Below are positions 35,312-45,103 of a stretch of DNA of 64,000 nt, piece by piece. Position 1 is the stretch's first letter, and each line of letters begins with the position of its first letter. A model generated the notes under the pieces. The model was not told the DNA's origin and did not search any database. It saw only the letters and a list, made by a program, of their open reading frames with translations. The stretch spans positions 1-64,000 of the forward strand of contig CAVTCZ010000001.1 of NCBI GenBank assembly GCA_963733395.1, given 5' to 3'. The DNA is from JADKAV01 sp963733395. Lineage in GTDB: Bacteria > Actinomycetota > Actinomycetes > S36-B12 > UBA10799. Both the position numbers and the translations under genes were made by a program.

Positions 35312-36319
35312 GTGGGTATCACTGTGGCGGTCACCGGCCCGACCGGGGGCATCGGGCTCGCGGCGGTGTCGGCGTTGGAGCGCGAACCCGAGGTGGAGCG
35401 GATCCTGGGGATGGCACGCCGCCCGTTCGATCCGGCCCGAGAAGGCTGGACCAAGACCGAGTACCGCCAGGGCGACGTCCTGGACCGCGATGCGGTGGAC
35501 GCGCTGGCGGCTGCGGCGGATGTGGTCGTGCACCTGGCGTTCCTCATCATGGGCAGTGGTGGGCAGACCCGAGAGGTCAACCTGGCCGGCTCGCGTAACG
35601 TCTTCGAGGCGGTCGTGGCCCAGTCGCGGCCGCGCCGACTGGTCTACACCTCCTCGGTGGCTGCCTACGGCTACCACCGGGACAACCCGTTGCCGCTGAC
35701 CGAGGACGTCCCTGCCCGCGGCTCCAGCCAGCACTACTACTCCCGGCAGAAGGCCGACCTCGAAGCCTTGCTGGAGCAGACGACAGCCGGCTCGGACGTG
35801 GCGGTGTACGTGCTGCGGCCCTGCATCGTCGCCGGCCCCCGGGCCACTCTGCTCGCGGACTTCATGCCCTGGAACCGGTTGGGTCAGCCCCTGACCGGAT
35901 TGGCCGGCGCGGCAGGGCACATGTTCCCGGCGCTGCGTCCCTTGTTCCCCGATCCCGGCGTGAAGCTGCAGTTGGTCCACCACGATGACGTCGCCGCGGC
36001 GATCGTGGCGGCGGTGCTGGGCCGGGGCAGCCCGGGTGCCTACAACCTGGCCGGCGACGGGGAGATCACACTCAGCGACGTGGCGAGTGCGGTCGGAGGA
36101 CGTGGGGTCCGGGTCCCGCACGTTGCAGCGGTGGCCGCCTCAGATCTGGTCACGCGTGTGCCAGGCGTTCCGTGGCTGGCGGAGTGGGTCCATGTCGGGC
36201 GGGCCTCGGTGGTCATGGACACGGGCAAGGCGAAACGCGAACTCGGTTGGCGACCTGGCTACACGAGCGCCGAAACGCTGGCATCGATGGCCGCGGCGTT
36301 GCCGGATCGGTCCGGTTAG
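35312..36319 (+). CDS. NAD-dependent epimerase/dehydratase (extended SDR)
   Basis: The 335-aa protein has a Rossmann motif VTGPTGGIG at residues 8-16, DVLDRDAV for the adenine pocket, the catalytic S/Y/K triad (TSSVAAYG, and YYSRQK), and VLRPCIVAGPR. The C-terminal ELGWRP is typical of sugar-nucleotide-like extended SDRs. GTG 35312 is the likely start. The substrate cannot be assigned. Confidence 0.88.
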   Translation: MGITVAVTGPTGGIGLAAVSALEREPEVERILGMARRPFDPAREGWTKTEYRQGDVLDRDAVDALAAAADVVVHLAFLIMGSGGQTREVNLAGSRNVFEAVVAQSRPRRLVYTSSVAAYGYHRDNPLPLTEDVPARGSSQHYYSRQKADLEALLEQTTAGSDVAVYVLRPCIVAGPRATLLADFMPWNRLGQPLTGLAGAAGHMFPALRPLFPDPGVKLQLVHHDDVAAAIVAAVLGRGSPGAYNLAGDGEITLSDVASAVGGRGVRVPHVAAVAASDLVTRVPGVPWLAEWVHVGRASVVMDTGKAKRELGWRPGYTSAETLASMAAALPDRSG

Positions 36320-36383
36320 GCCGCTGGGTTCGGTCCAGCGCGACGTAGGGTTGAAGTGCGACGAGGTCAGGGGGGTGAGGCAC

Positions 36384-36813
36384 ATGACCTACCGGCACAG
36401 CATGCACATCGCAGCCCCGGTGTCGAAGGTCTTCGACTTCCTGGCGGACCCGAACAATTGGGCGCAGATGGTCGCTGAAGCAGTGACTGTTCAGGACATC
36501 CATGTCACCCAGGAGGGACTGGGAACCCACTACACCTGGAGCGGGAAGATCGCGGGGCTCCCTCTCGAGGGCTTCGATGTCTTCACCGAATTCGTGCCCG
36601 ACCGGCTGTATCACGGACATGTCTTCGAGCGCGCTGGAAGGCACGTGGACCTATCGTTTCGAGCCGGAAGGATCTGGAACCAGGTTGACGATCGAGAGCC
36701 GCATGCGCTCCCTCTGGCGGGTCCGCCCGTTGGAGCAGATCCTGGATCGCATGGCGGCGAAGACCCACGGCCCTCGATTCGAACGTATGAAGGAGCTCTT
36801 GGAGCGCTCGTAG
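36384..36813 (+). CDS. SRPBCC family protein (frameshift)
   Basis: MTYRHSMHIAAPVSKVFDFLADPNNW is the standard SRPBCC N-terminus. The frame slips near 36628-36636; the continuation LEGTWTYRFEPEGSGTRLTI leads to the terminal helix (RPLEQILDRMAAK ... RMKELLERS) and stops at 36813. Corrected length is about 143 aa. GGTGAGG precedes ATG 36384. Probably a lipid- or hydrophobic-ligand-binding protein. Confidence 0.8.
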
Positions 36814-36878
36814 TGGGCGCCGGGATCCGTGCCGAGTGAGACGGCGGGCGGGTTCGCGCCCGCGACTACCCTGACCCC

Positions 36879-38141
36879 ATGACCGCCGACCTCCGCACCC
36901 TCGCGGGTGTGGATGTCCCCGCGGTCCAGCGGCGGACAGTCGCCACGCTCTCAGTCGCCCAGGTGATGAGTGGCATCGCGGTGGCGGGTTCGTTGCCGGC
37001 AGGGGCCCTCATCGCGGCTTCGTTGGCCGACGAGTGGGCCGCCGGACTCGCCCAGACCGCGGGTGTGTTGGGCGCTGCGCTGCTGGCCCTGCCCCTGGCG
37101 CGCATCGCTCTGACCCGGGGACGGCGGGTGGCTCTGTCGAGCGGGTATGCGCTCGGCTCGCTGGGGGCGGTCATCGTCGTCATCGGCGGTGCCGGCCGGG
37201 TGCTGTGGGTGGTCCTGCTCGGATGCCTGCTGCTCGGGGTCTCCACCGCTGCCGGCTACCAAGGGCGCTACGCGGCCACGGACCTGGCCGCACCCGAACA
37301 CCGGGGACGGGCGCTGTCGATCGTGGTGTGGGCGGGGACGATCGGCGCAGTCGTGGGCCCCAACCTGCTGCAGTACTCCGGGGCGATGGCGCTGCGCCTC
37401 GGGCTGCCGCAGCTCACCGGTCCCTTCGTGCTCGCGGCAGCTGTGCTGGTGGTGGCGTCCCTGGTGCTGGCTGTGAGGCTGCGCCCGGACCCCTATCTCC
37501 TGGCCCGATCCCTCGCGCACGCCGAGTCGGGACCGCGCGAACACCCCAGGTTGCGTGACGGGCTCGCGCACCTGCGGGGCCACCGCCCGGCCGTCCTGGG
37601 AATCACCGCGGTGTCCATCGGCCATGTGGTGATGGTGATGGTCATGGTGATGACCCCGGTGCACATGGCGCACGTGGACGTCTCCCTGCAGCTCATCGGC
37701 CTGGTCATCAGCGTCCACGTGCTGGGCATGTTCGCGTTCTCGCCGGTCGTCGGGTGGGCCGTCGACCGCTTCGGCCGCACCCCGGTCATCGTGCTCGGGG
37801 CGGTCATCCTGCTGGTTTCCTGTGCGGTCAGCGGCCTGGCGCCCGCCGATGACGTGCTGGTCCTCGGCATCGGGCTGTTCCTGCTCGGCCTCGGCTGGTC
37901 CTGCACCCTCATCGCCGGGTCGACACTGCTCACCGACGCTGTCGATCCAGCCGACCGGCCGTCGATCCAGGGGCTGTCCGACCTGTCCATGAACGTGGCC
38001 GGCGCGGTGGGCGGTGCCGTTGCCGGGGTGATCGTGGTGCGGGTTCTCGTACGCCGCGCTGTGTGCGGCCGCCTGTGTCCCGGTGGTCGCCCTGCTGGCC
38101 TGGTGGCCATGCCGTCGATGCGGCGCACGGCTGCGGATTGA
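36879..38141 (+). CDS. MFS transporter (C-terminal frameshift)
   Basis: About 420 aa with twelve predicted helices. Features include RIALTRGRRVALSSGYALGS (loop 2-3), the GYQGRYAATDLAAPEHRGRALS loop characteristic of quinolone-resistance-like MFS proteins, and DRFGRTPVIVLG in the second half. After AVAGVIVV the last helix reads correctly in the next frame (FSYAALCAAACVPVVALLAWW), so one or two single-base slips lie between 38045 and 38110. TACCCT lies 6 nt before ATG 36879, a leaderless pattern. Drug export should not be assumed. Confidence 0.84.
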   Translation: MTADLRTLAGVDVPAVQRRTVATLSVAQVMSGIAVAGSLPAGALIAASLADEWAAGLAQTAGVLGAALLALPLARIALTRGRRVALSSGYALGSLGAVIVVIGGAGRVLWVVLLGCLLLGVSTAAGYQGRYAATDLAAPEHRGRALSIVVWAGTIGAVVGPNLLQYSGAMALRLGLPQLTGPFVLAAAVLVVASLVLAVRLRPDPYLLARSLAHAESGPREHPRLRDGLAHLRGHRPAVLGITAVSIGHVVMVMVMVMTPVHMAHVDVSLQLIGLVISVHVLGMFAFSPVVGWAVDRFGRTPVIVLGAVILLVSCAVSGLAPADDVLVLGIGLFLLGLGWSCTLIAGSTLLTDAVDPADRPSIQGLSDLSMNVAGAVGGAVAGVIVVRVLVRRAVCGRLCPGGRPAGLVAMPSMRRTAAD

Positions 38142-38413
38142 CCCCACCGCGCGGGACGGGTCGATCCGCAGTGCGTCACCGCAGGGAAACCGGATCGCAG
38201 CACAAACGGAACCCGCGCTGCTTGCCGTGTGCCGGACAGTGGCGGGAGAATGGCAATGGCAAGCGACGGATTCGCCCTGGGGAGGGCGTCATGAGAGTGG
38301 GGATCGCGAACGGAGTTCGCGCCACAGACTGCGGCGTCGGCACGTGGTGCGCTGGTTGAAGACTGCACGCAGACCGCGGTGAGCATCCCTCCGGGACAAC
38401 GGAGGTGGGAACC

Positions 38414-40349
38414 ATGACGCGAGCAGCCAGCAGACTCACTGCCTCGATCTGCGCACTGGGGTTGTCGATCACAGCGGTGGGCACCGTGGCTGCCCTGGAC
38501 CTGGGCAGTTGGTCGCCGCCGACGACATTGTCGGCAGCCGGCACCCAGACGCAGGCGCAGCAGATCGCGCTCAGCGCGGACGGCTCGCGGGCCACAGCCG
38601 TGTGGCACCAGGGGGCAATGGGGTCCCGGAAGGTGCAGTCGGCATCTGCGACGATCAGCGGGAACAGTGCGCAGTGGTCGGCCGCTGCGGACCTCTCGGT
38701 GCCGGGCCTGGAGGGGATCGACCCCAGGGTCGCGGTCTCCGGCGACGGCACCCGGGCCACCGCGGTTTGGTACTACGACAAGGACGGCGTCTATTGGGTC
38801 GTGCAGGCGGCCTCAGCCGCCATCGACGGGAACAATGCCACGTGGGGGGCCCCGGTCGACCTTTCCGTCACCGGCAGGAACGCAAGCATGCCCGACATCG
38901 GGCTGTCCGCTGATGGGCAGCGGGCCACCGTCGTGTGGACCCGGTACAACGGCTCGCGCAACATCGTGCAATCCGTGTCGGGCGTCATCGACGGGCGACG
39001 GCCAGTTGGAGCAGCCCGGTGGACCTGTCGCTCAGCGGGTCGGACGCCTTGTACCCGCAGGTAGCGGTGTCCCAGGACGGCTCGCGGGCCACGGCGGTCT
39101 GGTACCGCGGCATCATGACCGGAACCGTCCAGTCCGCGTCAGCCACCGTCTCGGGCTCCAACGCGACCTGGAGCGGCCCGGTCGATCTGTCCGCCGCCGG
39201 CACGCCGCTCGACCCCACGGTCGACGTGTCCGCGGACGGCTCCCGCGCAGCGGCCGTCTGGCGGCGCTACGACGGCAGCACGTACGCTGCGGAGTCCGCC
39301 GCTGCCACAGTCACGGGATCGTCGGCCAGTTGGGGCAGCCCGGTCACGCTCGCCACCGTCGGGTACTCACCCCAGGTGGTCTTGTCCGCGGATGGCACGA
39401 CGGCAACGGCCGTCTGGCAGGGATCCGACGGCACCACCCTCACCGCGGCGTCGGCCTCTGCGCTGGTGTCCGGCACGTCACTGTCGTGGGGAGCGACCGC
39501 CCGGCTCTCGGATGCGAGTTCGGGAGCGTCCTCTCCGCAACTGGCCAGCTCAGGGACCGGTGCGCGGGTGACGGCGGTGTGGGCGCAGTCCGACGGTGAG
39601 CACAACCTCGTGCGTGCGAGCTCGGCACGCGTCACTGGCAACACGGCCGACTCGGGCCCATCTGCCCCGCTGTCCGCTGCTGGGCAACCCGCGGGGCTTC
39701 CGCAGGTGGCACTCTCGGATGCCGGGCACCGCGCGACCGCCGTCTGGTACCGCTGGAGGACGACAGTGCGATCCAGGCGAGTTCGGTCTCTGCATCCGCC
39801 AGACCCAGCATCGAGTTCTCTGCTATCGGTGACCTGACACTGGGCGCTGGACCGGTACCGCTTGGCGCCACTGCATCGTCCGGTCTGCCGGTCGCCTTCG
39901 CGAGTGCAACGCCGCAAACCTGTACGGTCAGCGAGGGCCGGGCGCACCTGGTGGCGGTGGGTACCTGCACGGTCACGGCTGATCAGCCCGGCGATGATGC
40001 GTACACCCCAGCGGCGAGCGTCACCCGGTCGTTCGGCGTCACACAGCCCGCACTGAAGGCGCAGGCTCCCAAGAAGCGCTGCCATATCCCGCCCAAGAAG
40101 ATCCGCCGCGCGGGCAAGACAGTGCTGATGCGCAAACCGTGCCGCACCACTGCCGGGCAGAAGGTGACCGTGAAGGTGAAGAGCGCTCCCCGGTTCAAGA
40201 AGAATGGCGCCTACAAGGTACTTCGGAGGAAGAAGGCCGTGAAGATGCGGACTGTCGGCAAGCCGCTGAAGGTCCGGGTGATCTGGGCGGCACGGGCGAC
40301 GTCCGGCTACTCCGCGTACAAACTGGTCAAGCCGTACCGCGTGCGGTGA
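38414..40349 (+). CDS. Secreted beta-repeat surface protein (two frameshifts)
   Basis: A signal peptide (LTASICALGLSITAVGTVAA) is followed by eight repeats of about 55 residues, each with a core like LSADGSRATAVWHQG and then VQSASATISG..A.W. This is consistent with beta-propeller blades. Next comes an MBG-like domain (LGATASSGLPVAFASATP, VAVGTCTVTADQPG) and a basic C-terminal module (GKTVLMRKPCRTTAGQ ... GYSAYKLVKPYRVR). Frames change at the G3 run 38994-38996 and near 39755. Corrected length is about 645 aa. ATG 38414 is preceded by GGAGG at 9 nt. Likely surface-exposed binding protein; ligand unknown. Confidence 0.78.
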
Positions 40350-40379
40350 CTCCGCGCCGCCTGTGCACGGGCGCGCTTG

Positions 40380-40526
40380 TTACCACCAGGTGCCACGCCG
40401 CAGGTCGGCTTCTACACGTTCCAGGACTCGGCACACAGCCCCGCCTTCGAGGAGTATGAGATGACGCGGGCGATCCTGTGCAGCGATGAGCTGGCGGTAA
40501 AGACCGACCTGGCCGATGTCGAGTAG
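40380..40526 (+). pseudogene. C-terminal fragment of an unidentified gene
   Basis: The frame LPPGATPQVGFYTFQD ... EYEMTRAILCSDELAV ... DLADVE ends at TAG 40524-40526. Composition is protein-like, but no start codon or ribosome site lies upstream, and the frame opens just after the surface protein stop. It may be the tail of a gene mostly deleted. The TAG lies inside the first 19-bp repeat unit of the downstream array. Confidence 0.3.
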
Positions 40527-40707
40527 CCCCAAGCGCAGCCGTGAGCCCCAAGCGCAGCCGTGAGCCCCAAGCGCAGCCGTGAGCCCCAAGCACAGCCGTG
40601 AGCCCCAAGCACAGCCGTGAGCCCCAAGCACAGCCGTTAGCCTCAGACGCGGACTTTCGACTAACGGCTGTGCACGGGACTAACGGCTGTGCACGGGACT
40701 AACGCCG
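40525..40707. repeat. 19-bp tandem array with inverted counterpart
   Basis: Six exact-period units of AGCCCCAAGCGCAGCCGTG run from 40525 to 40638; the first three have GCG and the last three ACA at the variable position. After a 21-bp spacer, two and a half units of ACTAACGGCTGTGCACGGG (40660-40707), also 19 bp, are near-reverse complements of the left units. The whole lies between convergent genes and can fold into alternative stems. Confidence 0.85.
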
Positions 40708-40718
40708 AGGGCACGTAG

Positions 40719-42059
40719 TCAGAGCCCCTGTGTGTCAGCCAGATCCGCCAGGCTCTCTGTCAGGTGGGACGTCAGGCGATCGAGGTCGGGTATCAGTGTC
40801 GCGTCGGCGAGGACTCCGATCATCACGCTGCCGGCGTAGGAGAACATCGACACCCCCAGACCCACGTCGCCCCCACCCGGGACCCAGCCGATGATCCCGG
40901 TCACGGGAATGCCGGACAGGCTTACCTGCGAGCGGGGCCCCGGCACGTTGCTGACGGTGGCCACGACCTTCCCGGAGAACAGCCGCGTCGAGAGATCCTC
41001 GACCGGGTCCGGCATCAAGCCGATCGCGACCAGCGTCAGATAGGCGACGACGGCCTCGGGTGAATCCTTGAGTTCCTCGATGATCTCGTGCATGCGCACC
41101 AGACGTTCGGCTGGACCCATCGCGCCGGTGGGCAGGGTGACGACGTACTCGCCGAACACGTTCCCGAGGTCGCTGGTCAGGGGCTGGTCGAGGGCGCGCA
41201 GATTGACCGGCACCATGACCCGCACCGAGTCCAGGGGCGTCCCCTCCTCGGTGAGGTAGCGGCCCAGGGCGTCGGCGAGCACCGACAGCAGCACGTCGTT
41301 GACGGTGACCCCGGCCGACCGGCTGATGGCCTTGATCTCCGGCAGCGGCAAGGGGTCGGTCCAGGTCACGTGCTTGGCCGTGCCGATCTCACCGGCCAGG
41401 GCGCTGCGTGGCTTCTGCGGGATCGTGGCCAAGTGCACCAGTCGCCGGGTTCCGCGGACCGTGATGCTGGCGGTGCTCATGAGCCGGGATGGGTGACGGA
41501 CCAGGCTCAACCCGTGCCCGGCCAGTGTCCGGGTCAACCCTGCGGCTTGGTCCACCACGCCGCGAGCCGGCGCCGGCGGGGTGAAGCCCGCGTGTTCGCT
41601 GTCCGTGCTGGTCAGCGACAGCAGCACCCGGGTGAGCGTGATGCCGTCGGCGATGCTGTGGTGCATCCGGTAGAGGACCGCGGAACCGGCCCCGTAGCCG
41701 TCGATGAGGTGCACCTCCCACATGGGGTGTGCCGGATCGAGCCGGCGGGGGAGTTGTTCGGCGATGTAGTCCTGGAGGGTGCGGCGGTCGCCCGGCTCCG
41801 GCAGCCGGTGATGCACGATGTGCCGGTCCAGGTCGAACTCGGCGTCCTCCTCCCACCCGGCCCGGCCGAGGGGGATGGTCGGTGGGACCGGGTGCTGCCG
41901 GAACTTGGGGAACAGTTCGAGCATCCCGGCGGCGATCTCCCCGCGCAAGATGTCCCAGTCCAGTGGCTGGTCGGTCCACATGATCGCGTGGACCATCATG
42001 AGGTTCTCCGGCGAGTCCATGCGGTACCAGGCATGGTCGACCGGCGACATCGCGGGCAT
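40719..42059 (-). CDS. WS/DGAT wax ester synthase / diacylglycerol acyltransferase
   Basis: The 446-aa protein begins MPAMSPVDHAWYRMDSPENLM and has the catalytic HHSIADG motif (HHxxxDG) near residue 134, MWEVHLIDG before it, and the C-terminal NVPGPRSQ...G motif of the family. It condenses acyl-CoA with a long-chain alcohol or diacylglycerol for storage lipid synthesis at the membrane. The frame is intact, with full-length family size. The gene is divergent from the Gfo/Idh gene and ends next to the 19-bp array. Confidence 0.93.
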   Translation of the reverse strand: MPAMSPVDHAWYRMDSPENLMMVHAIMWTDQPLDWDILRGEIAAGMLELFPKFRQHPVPPTIPLGRAGWEEDAEFDLDRHIVHHRLPEPGDRRTLQDYIAEQLPRRLDPAHPMWEVHLIDGYGAGSAVLYRMHHSIADGITLTRVLLSLTSTDSEHAGFTPPAPARGVVDQAAGLTRTLAGHGLSLVRHPSRLMSTASITVRGTRRLVHLATIPQKPRSALAGEIGTAKHVTWTDPLPLPEIKAISRSAGVTVNDVLLSVLADALGRYLTEEGTPLDSVRVMVPVNLRALDQPLTSDLGNVFGEYVVTLPTGAMGPAERLVRMHEIIEELKDSPEAVVAYLTLVAIGLMPDPVEDLSTRLFSGKVVATVSNVPGPRSQVSLSGIPVTGIIGWVPGGGDVGLGVSMFSYAGSVMIGVLADATLIPDLDRLTSHLTESLADLADTQGL

Positions 42060-42126
42060 GTGACCACCTCCTGGTGCCGAGGTTACCGCCGGGACTCGGC
42101 CGGATCATTCCGGCAGAATCCTCGGC

Positions 42127-42982
42127 ATGGATCCCGTGCGCGTTGGCATTGTCGGAGCTGGACCCTGGGCCGGGCTGTTCCATGCCCCGATGCTGGCGGC
42201 GGGACCGGACACGATGCTGGCGGCGGTGTACGCACGGCGCCTGGATGCGGCGGCGGCGCTGGCCGGCCAGTACGGCGCCCACGCCACCGACGACGTGGGC
42301 GAGTTCCTCGATCACTGTGAGGCGGTCACGTTCGCCGTCCCACCGGACGTGCAGGCCCAGTTGGCGCCGAGGGTGGCGGCCGCCGGCAAACCCCTCTTGC
42401 TGGAGAAGCCGCTGGCGCTCACCCTGGCCGATGCCCGCGGCATGGTTCGGGCGATCGACGAGGCGGGGGTGCCGACCCAGCTGATGCTGACCAAGCGGTA
42501 CTCGCCGGGTAACCGCGAGTTCCTGGCGCAAGCGGCCGACTTCCCGGTGACGGGCGCCCGGGCGGCGTTCGTGTCCGGCGCGTTCCTGCCCGGGTAGCCC
42601 GTTCGCGACCCCTTGGCGCCTTGAGCACGGTGCCCTGTTGGACGTCGGACCGCACGTGCTCGACATGATCGACGCCGCGGCCGGGCCGATCGAGTCGCTG
42701 ACGATCACCGGCGATCCGCTGAACTGGCTGGCCATCACGACGCGGCATGCCGGCGGCGCCATCGGCCAGGTGGCCATCTCGTCGTTCGTGCCCGGCAACC
42801 TCTGGGAGTGCACCCTGTTCGGGCCCGAGGGGGAACTGGCCGCCCCCGCCCGGGACGCGGCGGAGGCGCCCATGGTGATGCGGACGATCGCGGCGGAGTT
42901 CGCACAGGTCGTGCGCACCGGCGTCTCGCACGAGGTCGATGCCCACCGGGGGCTGTACCTGCAGGAGTTGATCCAGGGTTAG
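42127..42982 (+). CDS. Gfo/Idh/MocA family oxidoreductase (frameshift)
   Basis: N-terminal NAD(P) fold: VGIVGAGPWAGLFHAPML. The EKP motif (LLLEKPLALT) supplies the conserved Lys. Near 42590 the frame stops (FLPG, TAG) but continues two frames on as SPFATPWRLEHGALLDVGPHVLDMID, which contains the family signature GALLDxGxHxLD. It ends at 42982; corrected length is about 284 aa. Substrate is a sugar or polyol derivative at best guess. Confidence 0.83.
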
Positions 42983-42997
42983 GCGCCTGGGCAGTTG

Positions 42998-43065
42998 GTG
43001 AGCGGTTGTCCCGTTGGTCAGCGAAAACACGCGTGTATCCGCTAACCAACGGGACAACGTCTAAC
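42998..43065. repeat. 68-bp palindromic element, copy 2
   Basis: It begins GTGAGCGGTTGTCCCGT and ends ACGGGACAACGTCTAAC, with the central AACACGCGTGT palindrome and CGCTAAC. Same length as the element at 20879-20946, with about 76% identity. Its arms are slightly imperfect. It lies after the Gfo/Idh gene and before the lipoprotein gene. Confidence 0.75.
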
Positions 43066-43192
43066 GAACCGGCCCGGCCGGGTGCAGTCGTGCGGTGCGT
43101 CGACACCGGCCCAGCCTCTTGTGCACGACTGGCGGATGTCAGTGTGCGGACTATCCCACTACGGTTGGGCGGGACGAGTGCGAGGAGTGGAC

Positions 43193-43758
43193 ATGAAACT
43201 GTTGCTGGGACTGGTCGCCGCGGGCCTGCTGCTGAGCGGATGTGGCGGCTCGCAGACCGTGACACCCGGCCGAGTCGGTATCGGCGGCCTCCACGCCTGC
43301 CGCCCCGGCACCATCGCCGCTGGCCTCCGACGACGCCTGCGGCATGCTGACCCCCGACGAGATCAACCAGGTGCTCGGCACCACGTTCGGTGACGGCGAG
43401 CAGACCGCGGACGAGGCCGCGGCAGATCGTCACCTGCGCGTACACGATGACCGACTCCAGTTCCGGCGTCGAACTGCCCGTGGCCATCGTGAACACGGCG
43501 GTCTCGCTGATCGACGGCCAGGAGTCCTACGCGACCAACGTGGACCTGGCGCCGGCGTACTTCGGCAACGAGGCGCGCGACACCGAGGTCGACGGGGCGA
43601 CCAAGGCGTACCTCGTCACGAACGAGGAGACGCAGTCCCCGGTGATCGGGATGCTGGTCGACGACCGCTTCGTGCAGATCCAGATCGGGGTGGAGGGGGC
43701 CACGGACGCACAGGCCCAGCAGCTCGCGGCGATCGCTGTGGCGAGAGTCGCGGCCTGA
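43193..43758 (+). CDS. DUF3558-like lipoprotein (two frameshifts)
   Basis: MKLLLGLVAAGLLLSGCGG has a lipobox LLSGC. After a first shift near 43268 an Ala/Pro/Ser linker reads ESVSAASTPAAPAPSPLAS, then DDACGMLTPDEINQVLGTTFG, typical of DUF3558-like proteins. A second shift near 43420 leads to QIVTCAYTMTDSSSGVEL and on to the stop at 43758. Corrected length is about 187 aa; two cysteines may form a disulfide. GAGGAG precedes ATG 43193 and TACGGT lies about 30 bp upstream. Anchored on the outer face of the membrane; function unknown. 43759-44038 holds no supported gene. Confidence 0.7.
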
Positions 43759-44038
43759 CCGGGGGGCTGATGTTCACGCGTTGGTCATCCTGGGCCGGCT
43801 CGTTGCGTCGGGAAGCGTGACATGGCCCAGCGCGGGTCGGTTTCGGACCGTCGGTTGGCACTCGGAACGACCTCTAGCGTCGCGGTTCCTGCCGGGGCAT
43901 TTGACCCGCTGCTGTGCCTTTTCCTGAGACATCGGGCCAGGCGGCTCACGCCGGCGCGGCCCGTCCCACGACGCGGGGCCTGACGTCCCAAACCCGAGCA
44001 CCTTCCCGGACTAGCGTGGTGATTCTGGGAGGTGGCGG

Positions 44039-45100
44039 ATGCGTGGACGGTGGGCTGCAGGGGTGCTGGCTGCGGCATTGGCGGCGCTGTCCCTGACCGC
44101 ACCGGCCGCTGCCGACACCCCGCCCGATACCCCGGTGCTGGTCCGCTACAAGGGCCCGGTCGAGCACATCTTCTTCCACCCGCTCGTGCCGCGACCGCGC
44201 TACACGTTCCACAAGGGCAGCCAGCCCGCGGAGTTCGCCAAGTGGATGGTGTCCGTGCGCGAGTTCCGGGCGATGCTGCCGCAGTTGTACGCCAACGACT
44301 GGGTGCTGGTCGACCTCGACTCCCTGTTCCGGCAGGTCACCACGCCCAGCGGCACGCAACTGCGCCAGGTGCCGCTCATGCTGCCCCCGGGCAAGAAGCC
44401 ACTGGTGATCTCTGTGGACGATCTGAACTACCCGCAGTACATGGTGGACAACCGGTTCAACGCCAAGTTGGTGCTGGATGAACAGGGCAACGTGGCAGCG
44501 CAACGCACGGCCACCGACGGCACCACGCTGACATCGCGCCGGACCGAGATCGTGCCCATCCTCGACCGCTTCGTGCAGCGGCATCCCGACTTCTCGATCA
44601 ACGGGGCGAAGGGCACGATCGCCCTGACCGGTGCCGAGGGGATCCTGGGGTATCGCACCTCAGGTGACGGCCCGAAGGCATTGCAGGAGCAGCAACTGGC
44701 GGCGCCGGTCGTGAAGCGGCTGAAGCAGACCGGCTGGACGTTCGCCTCGCACACCTACTCCCACCCGGACCTGGGTGCGGTCAGTCTGGCGCAGGTGCAG
44801 CGCGACACCGACCGCTGGGAGACCTACGTGGAGCCGCTGGTCGGCAAGAACGTGCGCATCCTCGTCTACCCCTACGGGTCCCCGGCGCCGGCCGGCTCGG
44901 CGCAGCTGCAGTACCTGCGGCGCGCGGGCTTCCGGGTGTTCTGCACGATCGGTCCGCGGGCCAGCCTGCTCCTGCAGGACGGCTACGCGGTGCAGAGCCG
45001 GGTGCATGTCGACGGGGTTTCCCTGCTGTCCCAGCAGGGGACGCTCAAGCGGTTCTTCGATCCGGCGTCCGTGATCGACAAGGCCCGCCCGCCGTTGTGA
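44039..45100 (+). CDS. Secreted polysaccharide deacetylase-like protein
   Basis: A 353-aa intact frame. The signal peptide (GVLAAALAALSLTAPAAA) is followed by a NodB-like domain with LVISVDDLNY (metal Asp pair) and FASHTYSHPDLG, giving HxxxH. A later VYPYGSPAP corresponds to motif 4. It probably deacetylates cell-wall or exopolysaccharide amino sugars. GGGAGGTGG precedes ATG 44039 and a TAGCGT box lies at about 44014. Confidence 0.85.
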   Translation: MRGRWAAGVLAAALAALSLTAPAAADTPPDTPVLVRYKGPVEHIFFHPLVPRPRYTFHKGSQPAEFAKWMVSVREFRAMLPQLYANDWVLVDLDSLFRQVTTPSGTQLRQVPLMLPPGKKPLVISVDDLNYPQYMVDNRFNAKLVLDEQGNVAAQRTATDGTTLTSRRTEIVPILDRFVQRHPDFSINGAKGTIALTGAEGILGYRTSGDGPKALQEQQLAAPVVKRLKQTGWTFASHTYSHPDLGAVSLAQVQRDTDRWETYVEPLVGKNVRILVYPYGSPAPAGSAQLQYLRRAGFRVFCTIGPRASLLLQDGYAVQSRVHVDGVSLLSQQGTLKRFFDPASVIDKARPPL

Positions 45101-45103
45101 GGC

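Noticed and set aside
40525..40707. CRISPR array
   Set aside because: The 19-bp units are directly abutting with no spacers, and no cas gene is near.
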